Positions 7,587 through 16,051 of a stretch of DNA of 64,000 bases are shown here, piece after piece; position 1 is the stretch's first letter, and each line of letters starts with the position of its first letter. The stretch lies in NCBI RefSeq assembly GCF_003609635.1, contig NZ_MCIA01000035.1, forward strand, positions 1 through 64,000, read 5' to 3'. Made by a program: the position numbers and the translations under genes. Origin of the DNA: Lacrimispora algidixylanolytica. Lineage in GTDB: Bacteria; Bacillota; Clostridia; Lachnospirales; Lachnospiraceae. Below the pieces are notes generated by a model. The model worked only from the letters and a program-made list of their open reading frames with translations, did no database searches and had not been told where the DNA came from.

Positions 7587-8468
7587 ATGTCTGATTATAT
7601 AGTAAGAGCGACGGCAGGAGATCATCAGATCCGTGCATTTGCAGCGACCACCAGAGAGATGGTAGAAGAGGCAAGAAAAGCTCATAATACAAGCCCAGTT
7701 GCAACCGCTGCTTTGGGAAGACTTTTAACAGCAGGTAGTATGATGGGAATTATGATGAAGGGGGAGGACGATATCCTGACAATAAAAATTCAGGGAAGCG
7801 GTCCTATTGAAGGTCTTACGGTTACCTCTGATTCCAAAGGAAATGTAAAAGGCTACGCGTTTAACCCTAGTGTCATGTTGCCACCGAATCAGGTTGGAAA
7901 GCTTGACGTGGGAGGTGCAGTAGGAGAAGGTGTGTTAAGCGTAATTCAGGATATTGGCTTAAAAGAGCCTTATGTGGGACAGACCATACTGGTAGGAGGA
8001 GAAATTGCCGAAGATTTAACTTACTACTATGCAAACTCTGAGCAGACTCCATCATCCGTAGCTTTGGGTGTCTTAATGAACAAGGAAAACACCGTAAGAC
8101 AGTCCGGAGGTTTTATGATTCAACTTCTTCCCGGAGCTTCTGATGAAATGATAGAGAAACTTGAAAAGAAGCTTGGTGAGATTACTTCCATCACAACTCT
8201 TCTTGATGAAGGTAATACACCAGAGATGATTCTAGAGCATATTTTAGGTGAGTTCGGTATGGAAATTATGGAACTGATTCCTACCAGATTTCACTGCAAT
8301 TGTGATAAATCAAGAGTGGAAAAAGCTTTGATCAGTGTAGGAAGAAAAGAGCTTCAGGAAATGATCGATGACGAAAAGAGCATTGAAGTAAATTGTCATT
8401 TCTGCAGCACAAATTACGAATTTACAGTTGAGGATTTAAAAGAACTGTACGAAAAAGCGAATAGCTAA
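7587..8468 (+). CDS. hslO: Hsp33 redox-regulated holdase chaperone
   Basis: 293 residues, the usual Hsp33 length. It prevents aggregation of oxidatively unfolded proteins in the cytoplasm. The C-terminal redox switch is intact: FHCNC (CxC) and NCHFC (CxxC), the four zinc-binding Cys that form disulfides on activation. The N-terminal domain has the family motifs AALGRLLTAGSMMG and GFMIQLLPGA. The start is ATG 7587 with AAAGGAG 7-8 bases before; an ATG at 7569 lies upstream of that site and inside the methyltransferase gene. Two weak hairpins follow the stop. Confidence 0.96.
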   Translation: MSDYIVRATAGDHQIRAFAATTREMVEEARKAHNTSPVATAALGRLLTAGSMMGIMMKGEDDILTIKIQGSGPIEGLTVTSDSKGNVKGYAFNPSVMLPPNQVGKLDVGGAVGEGVLSVIQDIGLKEPYVGQTILVGGEIAEDLTYYYANSEQTPSSVALGVLMNKENTVRQSGGFMIQLLPGASDEMIEKLEKKLGEITSITTLLDEGNTPEMILEHILGEFGMEIMELIPTRFHCNCDKSRVEKALISVGRKELQEMIDDEKSIEVNCHFCSTNYEFTVEDLKELYEKANS

Positions 8469-8496
8469 ATGCTCCCAATGATACGGAGCATTAAAA

Positions 8497-8521
8497 AGAG
8501 CCATCTGATAAGGATGGCTCT
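8497..8521 (+). terminator. Hairpin after hslO
   Basis: AGAGCCATC pairs perfectly with GATGGCTCT over a 7-base loop. It is followed by GATCG rather than a U run, so it is a weak terminator or an RNA-stabilising 3' structure. Confidence 0.5.
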
Positions 8522-8591
8522 GATCGTAATCATGCGAAACAATATAACTTCTTCCTGTATGTTGAAAAAAGGTACACTGATGAGTCAATGA

Positions 8592-8789
8592 TTATAATCT
8601 AGTAACGTTGGTGGCTTGTGGCCCTTTCGCTCCGTCAACTACATCAAACTCAACTCCAGCGCCTTCGTCTAAAGACTTGAAGCCGTCCATGCTAAGACCT
8701 GAGTAGTGTACGAAAACATCGTTACCTTGTTCGTCGGAAATGAATCCGTAACCTTTTTGGTTATTAAACCACTTAACTGTACCTTTCAC
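8592..8789 (-). CDS. Cold-shock protein (CspA family), second copy
   Basis: 65 residues; KGYGFI (RNP1) and DVFVHY (RNP2) are both present, and the protein is about three-quarters identical to the copy at 5121-5321. Single-stranded RNA/DNA-binding OB fold that melts RNA structure. The ATG at 8789 is preceded by TGGAGG. It has its own promoter (8850-8878) and a small hairpin in its leader. The two copies lie 3 kb apart on the same strand and probably arose by duplication. Confidence 0.95.
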   Translation of the reverse strand: MKGTVKWFNNQKGYGFISDEQGNDVFVHYSGLSMDGFKSLDEGAGVEFDVVDGAKGPQATNVTRL

Positions 8790-8823
8790 TATGATACCTC
8801 CAAAATAAATTAAAAATTATACT

Positions 8824-8878
8824 GTTACAGGGTATCTGTAACTTCCCTAAGAATAGCATAAAACGGGTAAAGTGTCAA
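8824..8878 (-). promoter_or_regulatory. Promoter and leader hairpin of the second cold-shock gene
   Basis: On the minus strand TTGACA (8878-8873), 17 bases, TATTCT (8855-8850). Directly downstream GTTACAG and CTGTAAC (8842-8836 and 8830-8824) can form a 7-bp hairpin with a 5-base loop at the start of the leader. 5'-end hairpins are known to stabilise or regulate csp messages; that role here is inferred. Confidence 0.65.
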
Positions 8879-9002
8879 ACATTTTCCGCCTTAAAAAACA
8901 AGAAAAAACAAAAATAAATTTCAAGGAAAATTAAGTAGTAAAAGGGCAGAAAGTTGTGGTAGAATGGGGAAAGATTGCGACATAGGATAAGAGGAAAAGA
9001 CA

Positions 9003-9548
9003 ATGAAAATGAGTAATTTTTTTGGACATTTTTGTACGATAACGTCACATAAAATACGGGTCATGAAAAACTGCTTTCGGGTAGGTCTTTTTAAACAGGG
9101 AATTCTACATGATATCTCTAAATATAGTCCACAGGAATTTTTTGCAGGAGTAAAATATTATCAGGGGAACAGAAGTCCTAACGCAGCCGAAAGAGAGAAA
9201 AAGGGATACTCGGAAGCATGGCTCCATCATAAGGGACGCAATAAGCATCATGATGAATATTGGATTGACTTCTCTAATGATTTTTCCAAAGGGCTTGTTG
9301 GTCATAAGATGCCTCTGAAGTATGTAATTGAAATGGTAATGGACCGGATCGCGGCTTGTAAGACTTACAAAGGGGAAAATTATACCGATGGAGCAGCTTG
9401 GGATTATTATATACTGACAAAGCCATATTCTGTCATTGCCCCAGAGACAGATAAACTCCTTGGAACACTTCTTTTTATGTTAAAAGAAGAAGGGGAAGAT
9501 AAAACCTTTTCATATATGAGAGAACTGCTGAAACAAGGAGATTATTAG
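9003..9548 (+). CDS. DUF5662 family protein
   Basis: 181 residues, soluble. The pattern MKNCFRVGLFKQGILHDISKY, the block WLHHKGRNKHHDEYW and MVMDRIAACKTYKG is characteristic of the DUF5662 family, common in Firmicutes. The closely spaced His/Asp residues (HD, HH, HH) suggest a metal-dependent, HD-domain-like enzyme fold, but no activity is known to me. AAGAGGAAAAGACA precedes the ATG. Monocistronic by context. Confidence 0.75.
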   Translation: MKMSNFFGHFCTITSHKIRVMKNCFRVGLFKQGILHDISKYSPQEFFAGVKYYQGNRSPNAAEREKKGYSEAWLHHKGRNKHHDEYWIDFSNDFSKGLVGHKMPLKYVIEMVMDRIAACKTYKGENYTDGAAWDYYILTKPYSVIAPETDKLLGTLLFMLKEEGEDKTFSYMRELLKQGDY

Positions 9549-9663
9549 GAAAAACAAGAAGGTAAATTGGAAGACTACGAATGTTTGTCAGAATTTAATA
9601 ATTGATAGATGTTTTGTAGATTTGCAACGAGGAATGGTAGATTGAGTGGGAGCATGATGGAAA

Positions 9664-10473
9664 ATGGAATTTATTATTAGCAGAACAAAACGTTCCTTTG
9701 AATTCAATATGGCAGCCAGTCACTGGCATCCGGTTTATGAGTTGTTTTATCTGGTATCAGGACATTGCCGAATTATTATCAATCATACGCTTCATTACAT
9801 TGAACCTGGAGATTTGATCCTGATTGCTCCGGGAGAGATTCACCGTACAACCCATTATTCCAGTCCGGTCAATGAACGAGTCACAGTGAGTTTTGACAAG
9901 GAATATTTGGGACTTTTAAAAGAACAGTGCGGTGACCAGTTGACTAATTATTTGCTTCGTAACTCCAAGGTATCGATACCGGTCGGCAGACAGGCCTTTG
10001 CGGAAGAACTTATTAATAAAATGGAATATGAGGCAGCAGGTAAGGACGGGTATTCTCCCTTTATGATGCATATTTACCTTTATGAATTTCTTGTTTTCTT
10101 ATCAAGATGCCAAGAAGCAAAACAGGAACCGGTTAAGATTCCAGTGGCGGAAAAAGCGATTGAAGAGGCAGCGGGATACATCTATAACCATTACGCAAGT
10201 CAGATCACCTTGGAAGAAGTGGCGGATCGTATTCATATGAGCCCTGCCTATTTTTCAAGGAAATTCAAAGCGGTAACTGGTTTTGGGTACAAAGAATATT
10301 TGACGAACATCCGAATTAGAGAGGCAGCAGATATGCTTTTAAACACCTCCAAATCCATCACAGAAATTGCGATCGAATGTGGATTTGGAGATGGAAATTA
10401 CTTTGGAGACGCATTTAAAAAAATCAAAGGTGTTGCGCCGAGAGTTTATAGAAACATGCAGGGAATGATATAA
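9664..10473 (+). CDS. AraC-family transcriptional regulator
   Basis: 269 residues. N-terminal cupin-like sensing domain (HWHPVYELFYLVSGHCRI... PGDLILIAPGEIHR, residues about 20-60), C-terminal pair of helix-turn-helix motifs: ITLEEVADRIHMSPAYFSRK and SITEIAIECGFGDGNYFGDA, ending in GVAPRVYR. This is the XylS/AraC architecture for regulation of carbohydrate or related catabolic genes; the ligand is unknown. It converges with the exonuclease gene (stops 3 bases apart), so its target operon is not evident in the window. Confidence 0.9.
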   Translation: MEFIISRTKRSFEFNMAASHWHPVYELFYLVSGHCRIIINHTLHYIEPGDLILIAPGEIHRTTHYSSPVNERVTVSFDKEYLGLLKEQCGDQLTNYLLRNSKVSIPVGRQAFAEELINKMEYEAAGKDGYSPFMMHIYLYEFLVFLSRCQEAKQEPVKIPVAEKAIEEAAGYIYNHYASQITLEEVADRIHMSPAYFSRKFKAVTGFGYKEYLTNIRIREAADMLLNTSKSITEIAIECGFGDGNYFGDAFKKIKGVAPRVYRNMQGMI

Positions 10474-10476
10474 GTA

Positions 10477-11574
10477 CTAACGGTAGATGTTACTTAATAC
10501 GTTGCGAATATAAAGGCTGGCCTTTTCTCTATCCTGAAATAGGCTTTCCTCATATGGAACATAAGTAATCTTGTCTTTATGCTCAAATTGAAGACCAGGG
10601 GACCATAGAGGGGAAAATTGGGGTAGATAAAGTCCGCTTTGACGGTTATAACAGGTTTTTGCGGTAGCCTTTTTCCTTGCCTCTTTATCTACATATTCAG
10701 CCACACTTTTATGAATAGCCTTGTCTTCGTAAATTAGATAGTAGTAGTTTTTGTAATCCGAATAAAAGTACTTTAATTCACCTTCAAACAAATCGATGGT
10801 GATGCTTAAACTTTCTCTGTTCGCCTCAAGACTAACAATGGAATTGGATCTTGTAAATCCCACTGGAACGGAAAAACCATTTTTACAGATTAAATTAAGA
10901 GAACGGTGCTCCCGACCAAAGATATCCGGTTGGCTTATAAGTTCCTGGTTTTCAACGAAAAACTCCTTCTCCAAAAAATCAGGATAATTTAATATAGGAA
11001 GAATTAGTGGCATTCCCTTTAAATCATCTTCATTATGAAGGATTAAAAGATCAAATAAAAACGTCTCATGAGTCATTAAGTAATCTTTGTATACTTCAAT
11101 CAACTGTCCGCCAGAGTAAAGATCCTTTCGTTCAATCTTTAAAAATGCTTCAATGGATTTTTGTTTCATGCTTGGCAATCCTAATAGATCCCGGTAAGGA
11201 CGTATCTTTCGATAGATGTCAAAGCTTTCCACACGGGAAAAGTCATAGGGTAGTCCGTGAGCATGACAACGCTTTAATAAGTATGGAAGATCAAAGCCAT
11301 CTCCGTTAAAGTGAATGACCATGGAAAAGTCTTTTAAAAAATCAAAAAAAGTGATTAAGAGTTCTTGCTCTGAGGCTAAGGTATCCGCAAACCACTGAAT
11401 TAGATTCCAACAGTCGTTTCGGTAATAGACGCAGCCAATTAAATAGAGGGTGGAATACTCCCCTGAAAATCCAGTTGTCTCTATATCAAAAAACAGAAGT
11501 TCTTCTTTCTTACCTCCAATACGGTCGAGTGGATAGGTCTCCTGAAATTCTATTGTTTTATGTAAAGTAATCAT
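10477..11574 (-). CDS. RNase H-like (YprB-type) DEDD exonuclease domain protein
   Basis: About 365 residues from ATG 11574. FFDIETTGFSGEYSTLYLIG near residue 28 is the Exo I motif (DxE) of DEDD 3'-5' exonucleases, VIHFNGDGFDLPYL is the Exo II region, and LLILHNEDDLKGM contains the final Asp. This is the YprB ribonuclease-H-like arrangement found in Firmicutes. The C-terminal 150 residues are family specific. An open frame continues upstream to 11679 but overlaps the ruvA promoter and has no ribosome binding site. Substrate (DNA or RNA) is not defined. Confidence 0.8.
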   Translation of the reverse strand: MITLHKTIEFQETYPLDRIGGKKEELLFFDIETTGFSGEYSTLYLIGCVYYRNDCWNLIQWFADTLASEQELLITFFDFLKDFSMVIHFNGDGFDLPYLLKRCHAHGLPYDFSRVESFDIYRKIRPYRDLLGLPSMKQKSIEAFLKIERKDLYSGGQLIEVYKDYLMTHETFLFDLLILHNEDDLKGMPLILPILNYPDFLEKEFFVENQELISQPDIFGREHRSLNLICKNGFSVPVGFTRSNSIVSLEANRESLSITIDLFEGELKYFYSDYKNYYYLIYEDKAIHKSVAEYVDKEARKKATAKTCYNRQSGLYLPQFSPLWSPGLQFEHKDKITYVPYEESLFQDREKASLYIRNVLSNIYR

Positions 11575-11661
11575 AAGTGATGCCGTCCTTTCTTTCACCA
11601 ATATTATAGCGGAACAAGGCCTAATCGTCAATGAAAACAGAATATTTGTTCGACTATCTGC

Positions 11662-11690
11662 TTGCATAACAACAGTCATTATGCTATGAT
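11662..11690 (+). promoter_or_regulatory. Sigma-A promoter for the ruvA operon
   Basis: TTGCAT (11662-11667), 17 bases, TATGAT (11685-11690). It lies 47 bases before the ruvA TTG start. No LexA-type box was recognised. Confidence 0.7.
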
Positions 11691-11736
11691 GAATTCATTG
11701 ATTGTGAATACAGGAGCCAAAAGGAGACAGACAGAT

Positions 11737-12342
11737 TTGATTTCTTATGTGAAAGGACCGCTAATTGAGTTATTTGAAGATGTGGTGGTCATAGAATGCG
11801 GGAGCATGGGCTATGAGGTACACGTTCCAGTATCCGTTCTTCAGAAATTGCCTGGTATCGGCAAGGAAGTAAAGCTATATACATATTTTCAGGTAAGAGA
11901 GGACGCGATGTGCTTGTTCGGTTTCCTCAATCGACAGGACCTGCAGATGTTCAAGCAGTTAATCAGTGTCAACGGGATTGGCCCCAAGGGTGCCCTCGGA
12001 GTACTCTCAGCTCTATCTCCTGATGATTTAAGAAGAGCAATTGTCTGTGGAGATGCAAAGGCGATTTCTAAAGCACCTGGCGTAGGAGCTAAGACAGCCC
12101 AGAGAATAATTTTAGACTTAAAAGATAAGGTGGATATGGCAGATATATTACCTGTTCCAGTTGATGTAGAGAATAATCCATCTTCCTTTGGAGGAGTGGC
12201 AGGAGAGGCCATAGAGGCTCTGACTGCTTTGGGATATACCGCTTTAGAAGCGGGACGTGCAGTTAAGAAAGTGGAACTTACAGAATCCATGACAGCAGAA
12301 GATGTGCTTAAGGCATCCTTAAAACATTTGGCTTTTATATAA
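11737..12342 (+). CDS. ruvA: Holliday junction branch migration protein RuvA
   Basis: 201 residues, close to E. coli RuvA (203). It binds four-way DNA junctions as a tetramer and loads the RuvB motor. N-terminal OB domain (MISYVKGPLIELFEDVVVIE), then two helix-hairpin-helix motifs (LISVNGIGPKGALGVL and ISKAPGVGAKTAQRI), then the RuvB-binding C-terminal domain (EAIEALTALGYTALEA). Start set at TTG 11737, preceded by AAGGAG 10-11 bases upstream; the family begins with MI(A/S)xxxG. A longer frame to 11662 overlaps the promoter. ruvB follows after 20 bases; ruvC is not in the window. Confidence 0.96.
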   Translation: MISYVKGPLIELFEDVVVIECGSMGYEVHVPVSVLQKLPGIGKEVKLYTYFQVREDAMCLFGFLNRQDLQMFKQLISVNGIGPKGALGVLSALSPDDLRRAIVCGDAKAISKAPGVGAKTAQRIILDLKDKVDMADILPVPVDVENNPSSFGGVAGEAIEALTALGYTALEAGRAVKKVELTESMTAEDVLKASLKHLAFI

Positions 12343-12362
12343 AATGACAGGTAAAGTAAAAG

Positions 12363-13361
12363 ATGGAACGTAGAATTATAACCACAGACGTAACGGAAGA
12401 AGATAAACAGATCGAACCTTCCTTAAGACCGCTTAGCCTTAAGGAATACATTGGGCAGGAAAAGATCCGAAATAATCTAAAAGTATATATTGAGGCAGCC
12501 AAAGCCAGAGGGGAATCCCTAGATCACGTGTTGTTTTATGGTCCTCCTGGTCTTGGGAAAACCACGCTTTCTGGTATCATTGCCAATGAGATGGGTGTTA
12601 ATATGAAGATCACTTCTGGACCAGCCATTGAAAAGCCGGGAGAGATTGCTGCCATCTTAAACAACCTTCAGGAAGGCGATGTTCTGTTTGTGGATGAGAT
12701 TCATAGACTGAACCGCCAGGTGGAAGAGGTTCTCTATCCAGCTATGGAGGATTTCGCCATTGATATCATGCTGGGGAAGGACTCTGCAGCCAGATCCATA
12801 AGACTGGATTTGCCAAGATTTACTTTGGTGGGGGCGACGACTAGAGCTGGGCTTCTTACCGCACCTCTAAGAGATCGTTTTGGTGTGGTACAGAAGCTGG
12901 AATTTTATACGCCTGAGGAATTGAAAGTTATTGTCTGCCGTTCTGCCAAAGTCCTTAATGTTGAGATTGAGGAAGAGGGAGCAGCAGAGATTGCCAAGCG
13001 TTCCAGGGGAACCCCAAGACTTGCAAACCGTCTATTAAAGAGAGTCCGGGATTTTGCCCAGGTAAAGTATGATGGTATTATAACAAAAGAAGTGGCTGAT
13101 TTCGCTTTGGATATCCTTGATGTGGATAAGCTTGGACTGGATTTTAACGATAGAGCCATCTTATCTACAATGATTGAGAAGTTTTCAGGAGGACCAGTGG
13201 GTCTTGATACTCTTGCCGCTGCTTTGGGAGAAGATGCGGGCACGCTGGAGGATGTATACGAACCCTATCTTTTGATGAATGGTTTTTTAAATCGTACCTC
13301 CCGAGGACGGGTGGCTACAGAACGGGCTTATGAACATCTAGGAATCTCATTGGAACCATGA
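12363..13361 (+). CDS. ruvB: Holliday junction branch migration helicase RuvB
   Basis: 332 residues. AAA+ hexameric motor that drives branch migration with RuvA. Walker [10 protein letters not shown] (about residues 60-68), Walker [11 protein letters not shown], sensor 1 [10 protein letters not shown], arginine-finger region LRDRFG, and the C-terminal winged helix ([16 protein letters not shown] ... [13 protein letters not shown]). All ATPase motifs are intact. Immediately follows ruvA. Confidence 0.97.
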   Translation: MERRIITTDVTEEDKQIEPSLRPLSLKEYIGQEKIRNNLKVYIEAAKARGESLDHVLFYGPPGLGKTTLSGIIANEMGVNMKITSGPAIEKPGEIAAILNNLQEGDVLFVDEIHRLNRQVEEVLYPAMEDFAIDIMLGKDSAARSIRLDLPRFTLVGATTRAGLLTAPLRDRFGVVQKLEFYTPEELKVIVCRSAKVLNVEIEEEGAAEIAKRSRGTPRLANRLLKRVRDFAQVKYDGIITKEVADFALDILDVDKLGLDFNDRAILSTMIEKFSGGPVGLDTLAAALGEDAGTLEDVYEPYLLMNGFLNRTSRGRVATERAYEHLGISLEP

Positions 13362-13442
13362 TCTGCCTGAATTTTAGAACTTTCCTAACTTTATAAAATG
13401 TGATATAGTAAAGAAAGAGCAAATGATAACAGGAGAAAAAGC

Positions 13443-13790
13443 ATGAATTCCAAGCACAATACAGAGGTTTTAATAGATGGTAAGATATATACATTGGCAG
13501 GAAGTGAAGAAGAGGGATACATTCAACGTCTGGCTAGTTATATCAATGAGATGATTCTGACCTTAAAACGTCAGGAGGGATTTACAAAACAAAGTGCGGA
13601 GTACCAGAATGTCATGATAGAGCTTAATATGGCGGATGATTATTTTAAAGCCAGGGAACTGATTAACAGACTGGAACAGCAGAAGGCAGAAATGGAAAAG
13701 GAAACCTACAGCTTGAAGCATGAGCTGGTGGCGACTCAGATGAAGCTTGAGGCAGCAAAGCACGAACTTTCAGACGCAAAGAAGGAATAA
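13443..13790 (+). CDS. zapA: Cell division protein ZapA
   Basis: 115 residues. N-terminal ZapA domain (VLIDGKIYTLAGSEEEGYIQRLASYIN) and a C-terminal coiled coil (about residues 75-115, rich in Glu/Lys/Leu). ZapA bundles FtsZ filaments at the division ring. AGGAG about 8 bases before ATG. Its position between ruvB and a U32 peptidase gene is common in Clostridia. A strong hairpin follows the stop codon. Confidence 0.88.
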   Translation: MNSKHNTEVLIDGKIYTLAGSEEEGYIQRLASYINEMILTLKRQEGFTKQSAEYQNVMIELNMADDYFKARELINRLEQQKAEMEKETYSLKHELVATQMKLEAAKHELSDAKKE

Positions 13791-13795
13791 TTCAC

Positions 13796-13830
13796 GAGGG
13801 GATGTTCTATGGCGAAGCCATGACATCCTC
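13796..13830 (+). terminator. Strong hairpin between zapA and the U32 gene
   Basis: GGATGT..ATGGC and GCCAT.ACATCC form a long stem around a GAA loop, followed by TCTCTTTC. It could be a partial terminator or a processing site that lowers expression of the downstream genes. Confidence 0.5.
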
Positions 13831-13863
13831 TCTTTCATCGATAAAGGCAAACAGGAGGCATAT

Positions 13864-16044
13864 GTGAAAAAGGTAGTTGAGATTCTAGCTCCGGCGGGAT
13901 CATTTGAAAGTATGAAAGCAGCGGTGGCAGCGGGCGCTGATGCTGTTTATATGGGAGGAAGCCGATTTGGAGCAAGAGCTTTTGCAGAAAACCCAGAAGA
14001 AGACAAACTATTAGAAGCCATAGATTATGTTCATCTTCATGGGAAGAAGCTATACCTTACGGTTAATACTCTTATGAAGGAACAGGAAATGGGAGAATTA
14101 TATCAATATCTTCTCCCTTATTATAGACAAGGACTTGATGCAGCGATTGTTCAGGATATGGGAGTGTTTTCTTTTATCAGAGAAAATTTCCCTGATTTGG
14201 CCATTCACGCAAGCACTCAGATGAGCACAACAGGAGTATACGGTGCTGGGATATTAAAAAGCCTGGGAGCGGAACGAGTGGTTACCGCACGTGAGATTTC
14301 TCTAAAGGAAATTAAGCAGATTCATGACAATGTGGATGTTGAAATCGAAAGCTTTGTACATGGCGCTTTGTGTTATTGCTATTCTGGTCAATGTCTTTTT
14401 AGTAGCTTGATTGGCGGGCGAAGTGGCAACAGAGGAAGATGTGCCCAGACTTGCCGTCTGCCCTACGAGATAAAAAAAGATGGAAAAGTAATTGGAAAAA
14501 AGGAAGACCGCTACGTTTTGAGCCTAAAGGATTTAAGTACCCTTGATATCATTCCAGATATGATTGAAGCAGGCGTTTTCTCTATGAAAATAGAAGGTAG
14601 AATGAAAAACCCCAGATACACAGCTGGAGTAGTAAGCATCTACCGTAAATATACAGACCTTTACTTAAGTCAAGGACGAGAAGGTTACTTTGTCAAAGAG
14701 GAAGACCGTAAATCTCTCTTAGACTTATTTGACCGCGGTGGCCAAACCGATGGATATTATAAAAAGCACAACGGGCGAGATATGGTAGTGTGGAAGGGAA
14801 AACCAGCCTTCCGCCAAGGAAATCAGGAGTTATATGATTATCTTGATGAAACCTACGTAGAGAAACAGGTGAAAGAACCAGTACGTGGACAAGCTTTTCT
14901 GGAGGAAGGACAGTCGGCATGCCTTTTACTAGAAGCCTTTGGACATGAAGTTACAGTGGTCGGAGATTTGGTACAGCAAGCGCAAAATCAGCCGATGACG
15001 GAAGAAAAGGTAAGAAAACAGCTTGATAAGACCGGAAATACACCATTTTATTTTGAATCTCTAGAAATCCATTTGAATGGGAATGCTTTTCTACCGGTTC
15101 AAGCTTTAAATAATCTTCGAAGACGTGGGCTAGAAGAGATTGAAACAGCGATTTTAAACCAATTTAGAAGAGCAGACCGTACAGAAATAGCAGATACCGA
15201 GAAAGTATCGAAGGTTGATTTAAAAACTGCAGAAGAACCAACGCTTACGGTTTCCTTGGAGCGTCCAGATTGTCTGGAAACTGCGGCCATTCATCCACGG
15301 GTTCATCGCATCTATATTGATGCAGCTGAGTTTGAGCCAACGAAGTGGAAATCTTATGTAGAGATATGTCATAGGAACGGCAAAGAATGCATGTTAACCT
15401 TGCCTCATATTTTTCGGACTAGGGCGGAACAGTTTTTAGATAAATATAAAAAAGAACTTAAAGAGGCTTCTTTTGATGGCTTTTTAATCCGCTCTTTGGA
15501 AGAAGTAGCATACCTAAAGCAAAAGGAAATAAAGGGAAAGATGATTTTTGATTTTGGGATGTACGGAATGAATAGCGAGGCTCAGAAACTGTTTTTAGAG
15601 ATGGGGGCTGATGAGCTTACCTGGCCTGTGGAATTAAATAACAGGGAACTGGGAAAGCTAAGAACTCCTGGAGAGCTACTAATATATGGACGTCTGCCCA
15701 TGATGGTAACTGCACAGTGCATCCATCAGGGTGTGGAGCAGTGTGATAAAGCTCCAGGGCTTTTAATGATGAAGGATCGTATGGGAAAAGAATTTCCGGT
15801 GAGAAATCATTGTACTTTCTGTTATAATTCCATTTACAATTCTACTCCAGTATCCCTCCATGGTTTTACGGATGGAATAAAAGCATTAGCACCAACTTCT
15901 CTGCGGCTTCAGTTTACGATAGAGAATAAAGAACAAACTAGAGATGTGATAAAATATTTTTCAGAAGAGTTTTATCAGGGACAGAAAAAGGAACTTCCTT
16001 TTGACGAGTTTACTAGAGGTCACTTTAAACGCGGCGTAGAGTAG
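13864..16044 (+). CDS. U32 family peptidase-like protein (RlhA/DUF3656 type)
   Basis: 726 residues. The N-terminal third is a U32 domain (VVEILAPAGSFESMKAAVAAGADAVYMGG). The conserved Cys cluster GALCYCYSGQCLFSS ... NRGRCAQTCR is the iron-sulfur site seen in U32 proteins such as RlhA (23S rRNA C2501 hydroxylation), TrhP and UbiU/V. A middle DUF3656-like region follows, then a second U32-like half with its own Cys set (HCTFCYNSIYNS). U32 proteins act in RNA hydroxylation rather than peptide cleavage in the cases studied. GTG start at 13864 with AGGAGG 5 bases upstream; the frame upstream overlaps zapA. Confidence 0.88.
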   Translation: MKKVVEILAPAGSFESMKAAVAAGADAVYMGGSRFGARAFAENPEEDKLLEAIDYVHLHGKKLYLTVNTLMKEQEMGELYQYLLPYYRQGLDAAIVQDMGVFSFIRENFPDLAIHASTQMSTTGVYGAGILKSLGAERVVTAREISLKEIKQIHDNVDVEIESFVHGALCYCYSGQCLFSSLIGGRSGNRGRCAQTCRLPYEIKKDGKVIGKKEDRYVLSLKDLSTLDIIPDMIEAGVFSMKIEGRMKNPRYTAGVVSIYRKYTDLYLSQGREGYFVKEEDRKSLLDLFDRGGQTDGYYKKHNGRDMVVWKGKPAFRQGNQELYDYLDETYVEKQVKEPVRGQAFLEEGQSACLLLEAFGHEVTVVGDLVQQAQNQPMTEEKVRKQLDKTGNTPFYFESLEIHLNGNAFLPVQALNNLRRRGLEEIETAILNQFRRADRTEIADTEKVSKVDLKTAEEPTLTVSLERPDCLETAAIHPRVHRIYIDAAEFEPTKWKSYVEICHRNGKECMLTLPHIFRTRAEQFLDKYKKELKEASFDGFLIRSLEEVAYLKQKEIKGKMIFDFGMYGMNSEAQKLFLEMGADELTWPVELNNRELGKLRTPGELLIYGRLPMMVTAQCIHQGVEQCDKAPGLLMMKDRMGKEFPVRNHCTFCYNSIYNSTPVSLHGFTDGIKALAPTSLRLQFTIENKEQTRDVIKYFSEEFYQGQKKELPFDEFTRGHFKRGVE

Positions 16045-16051
16045 GTGATAT

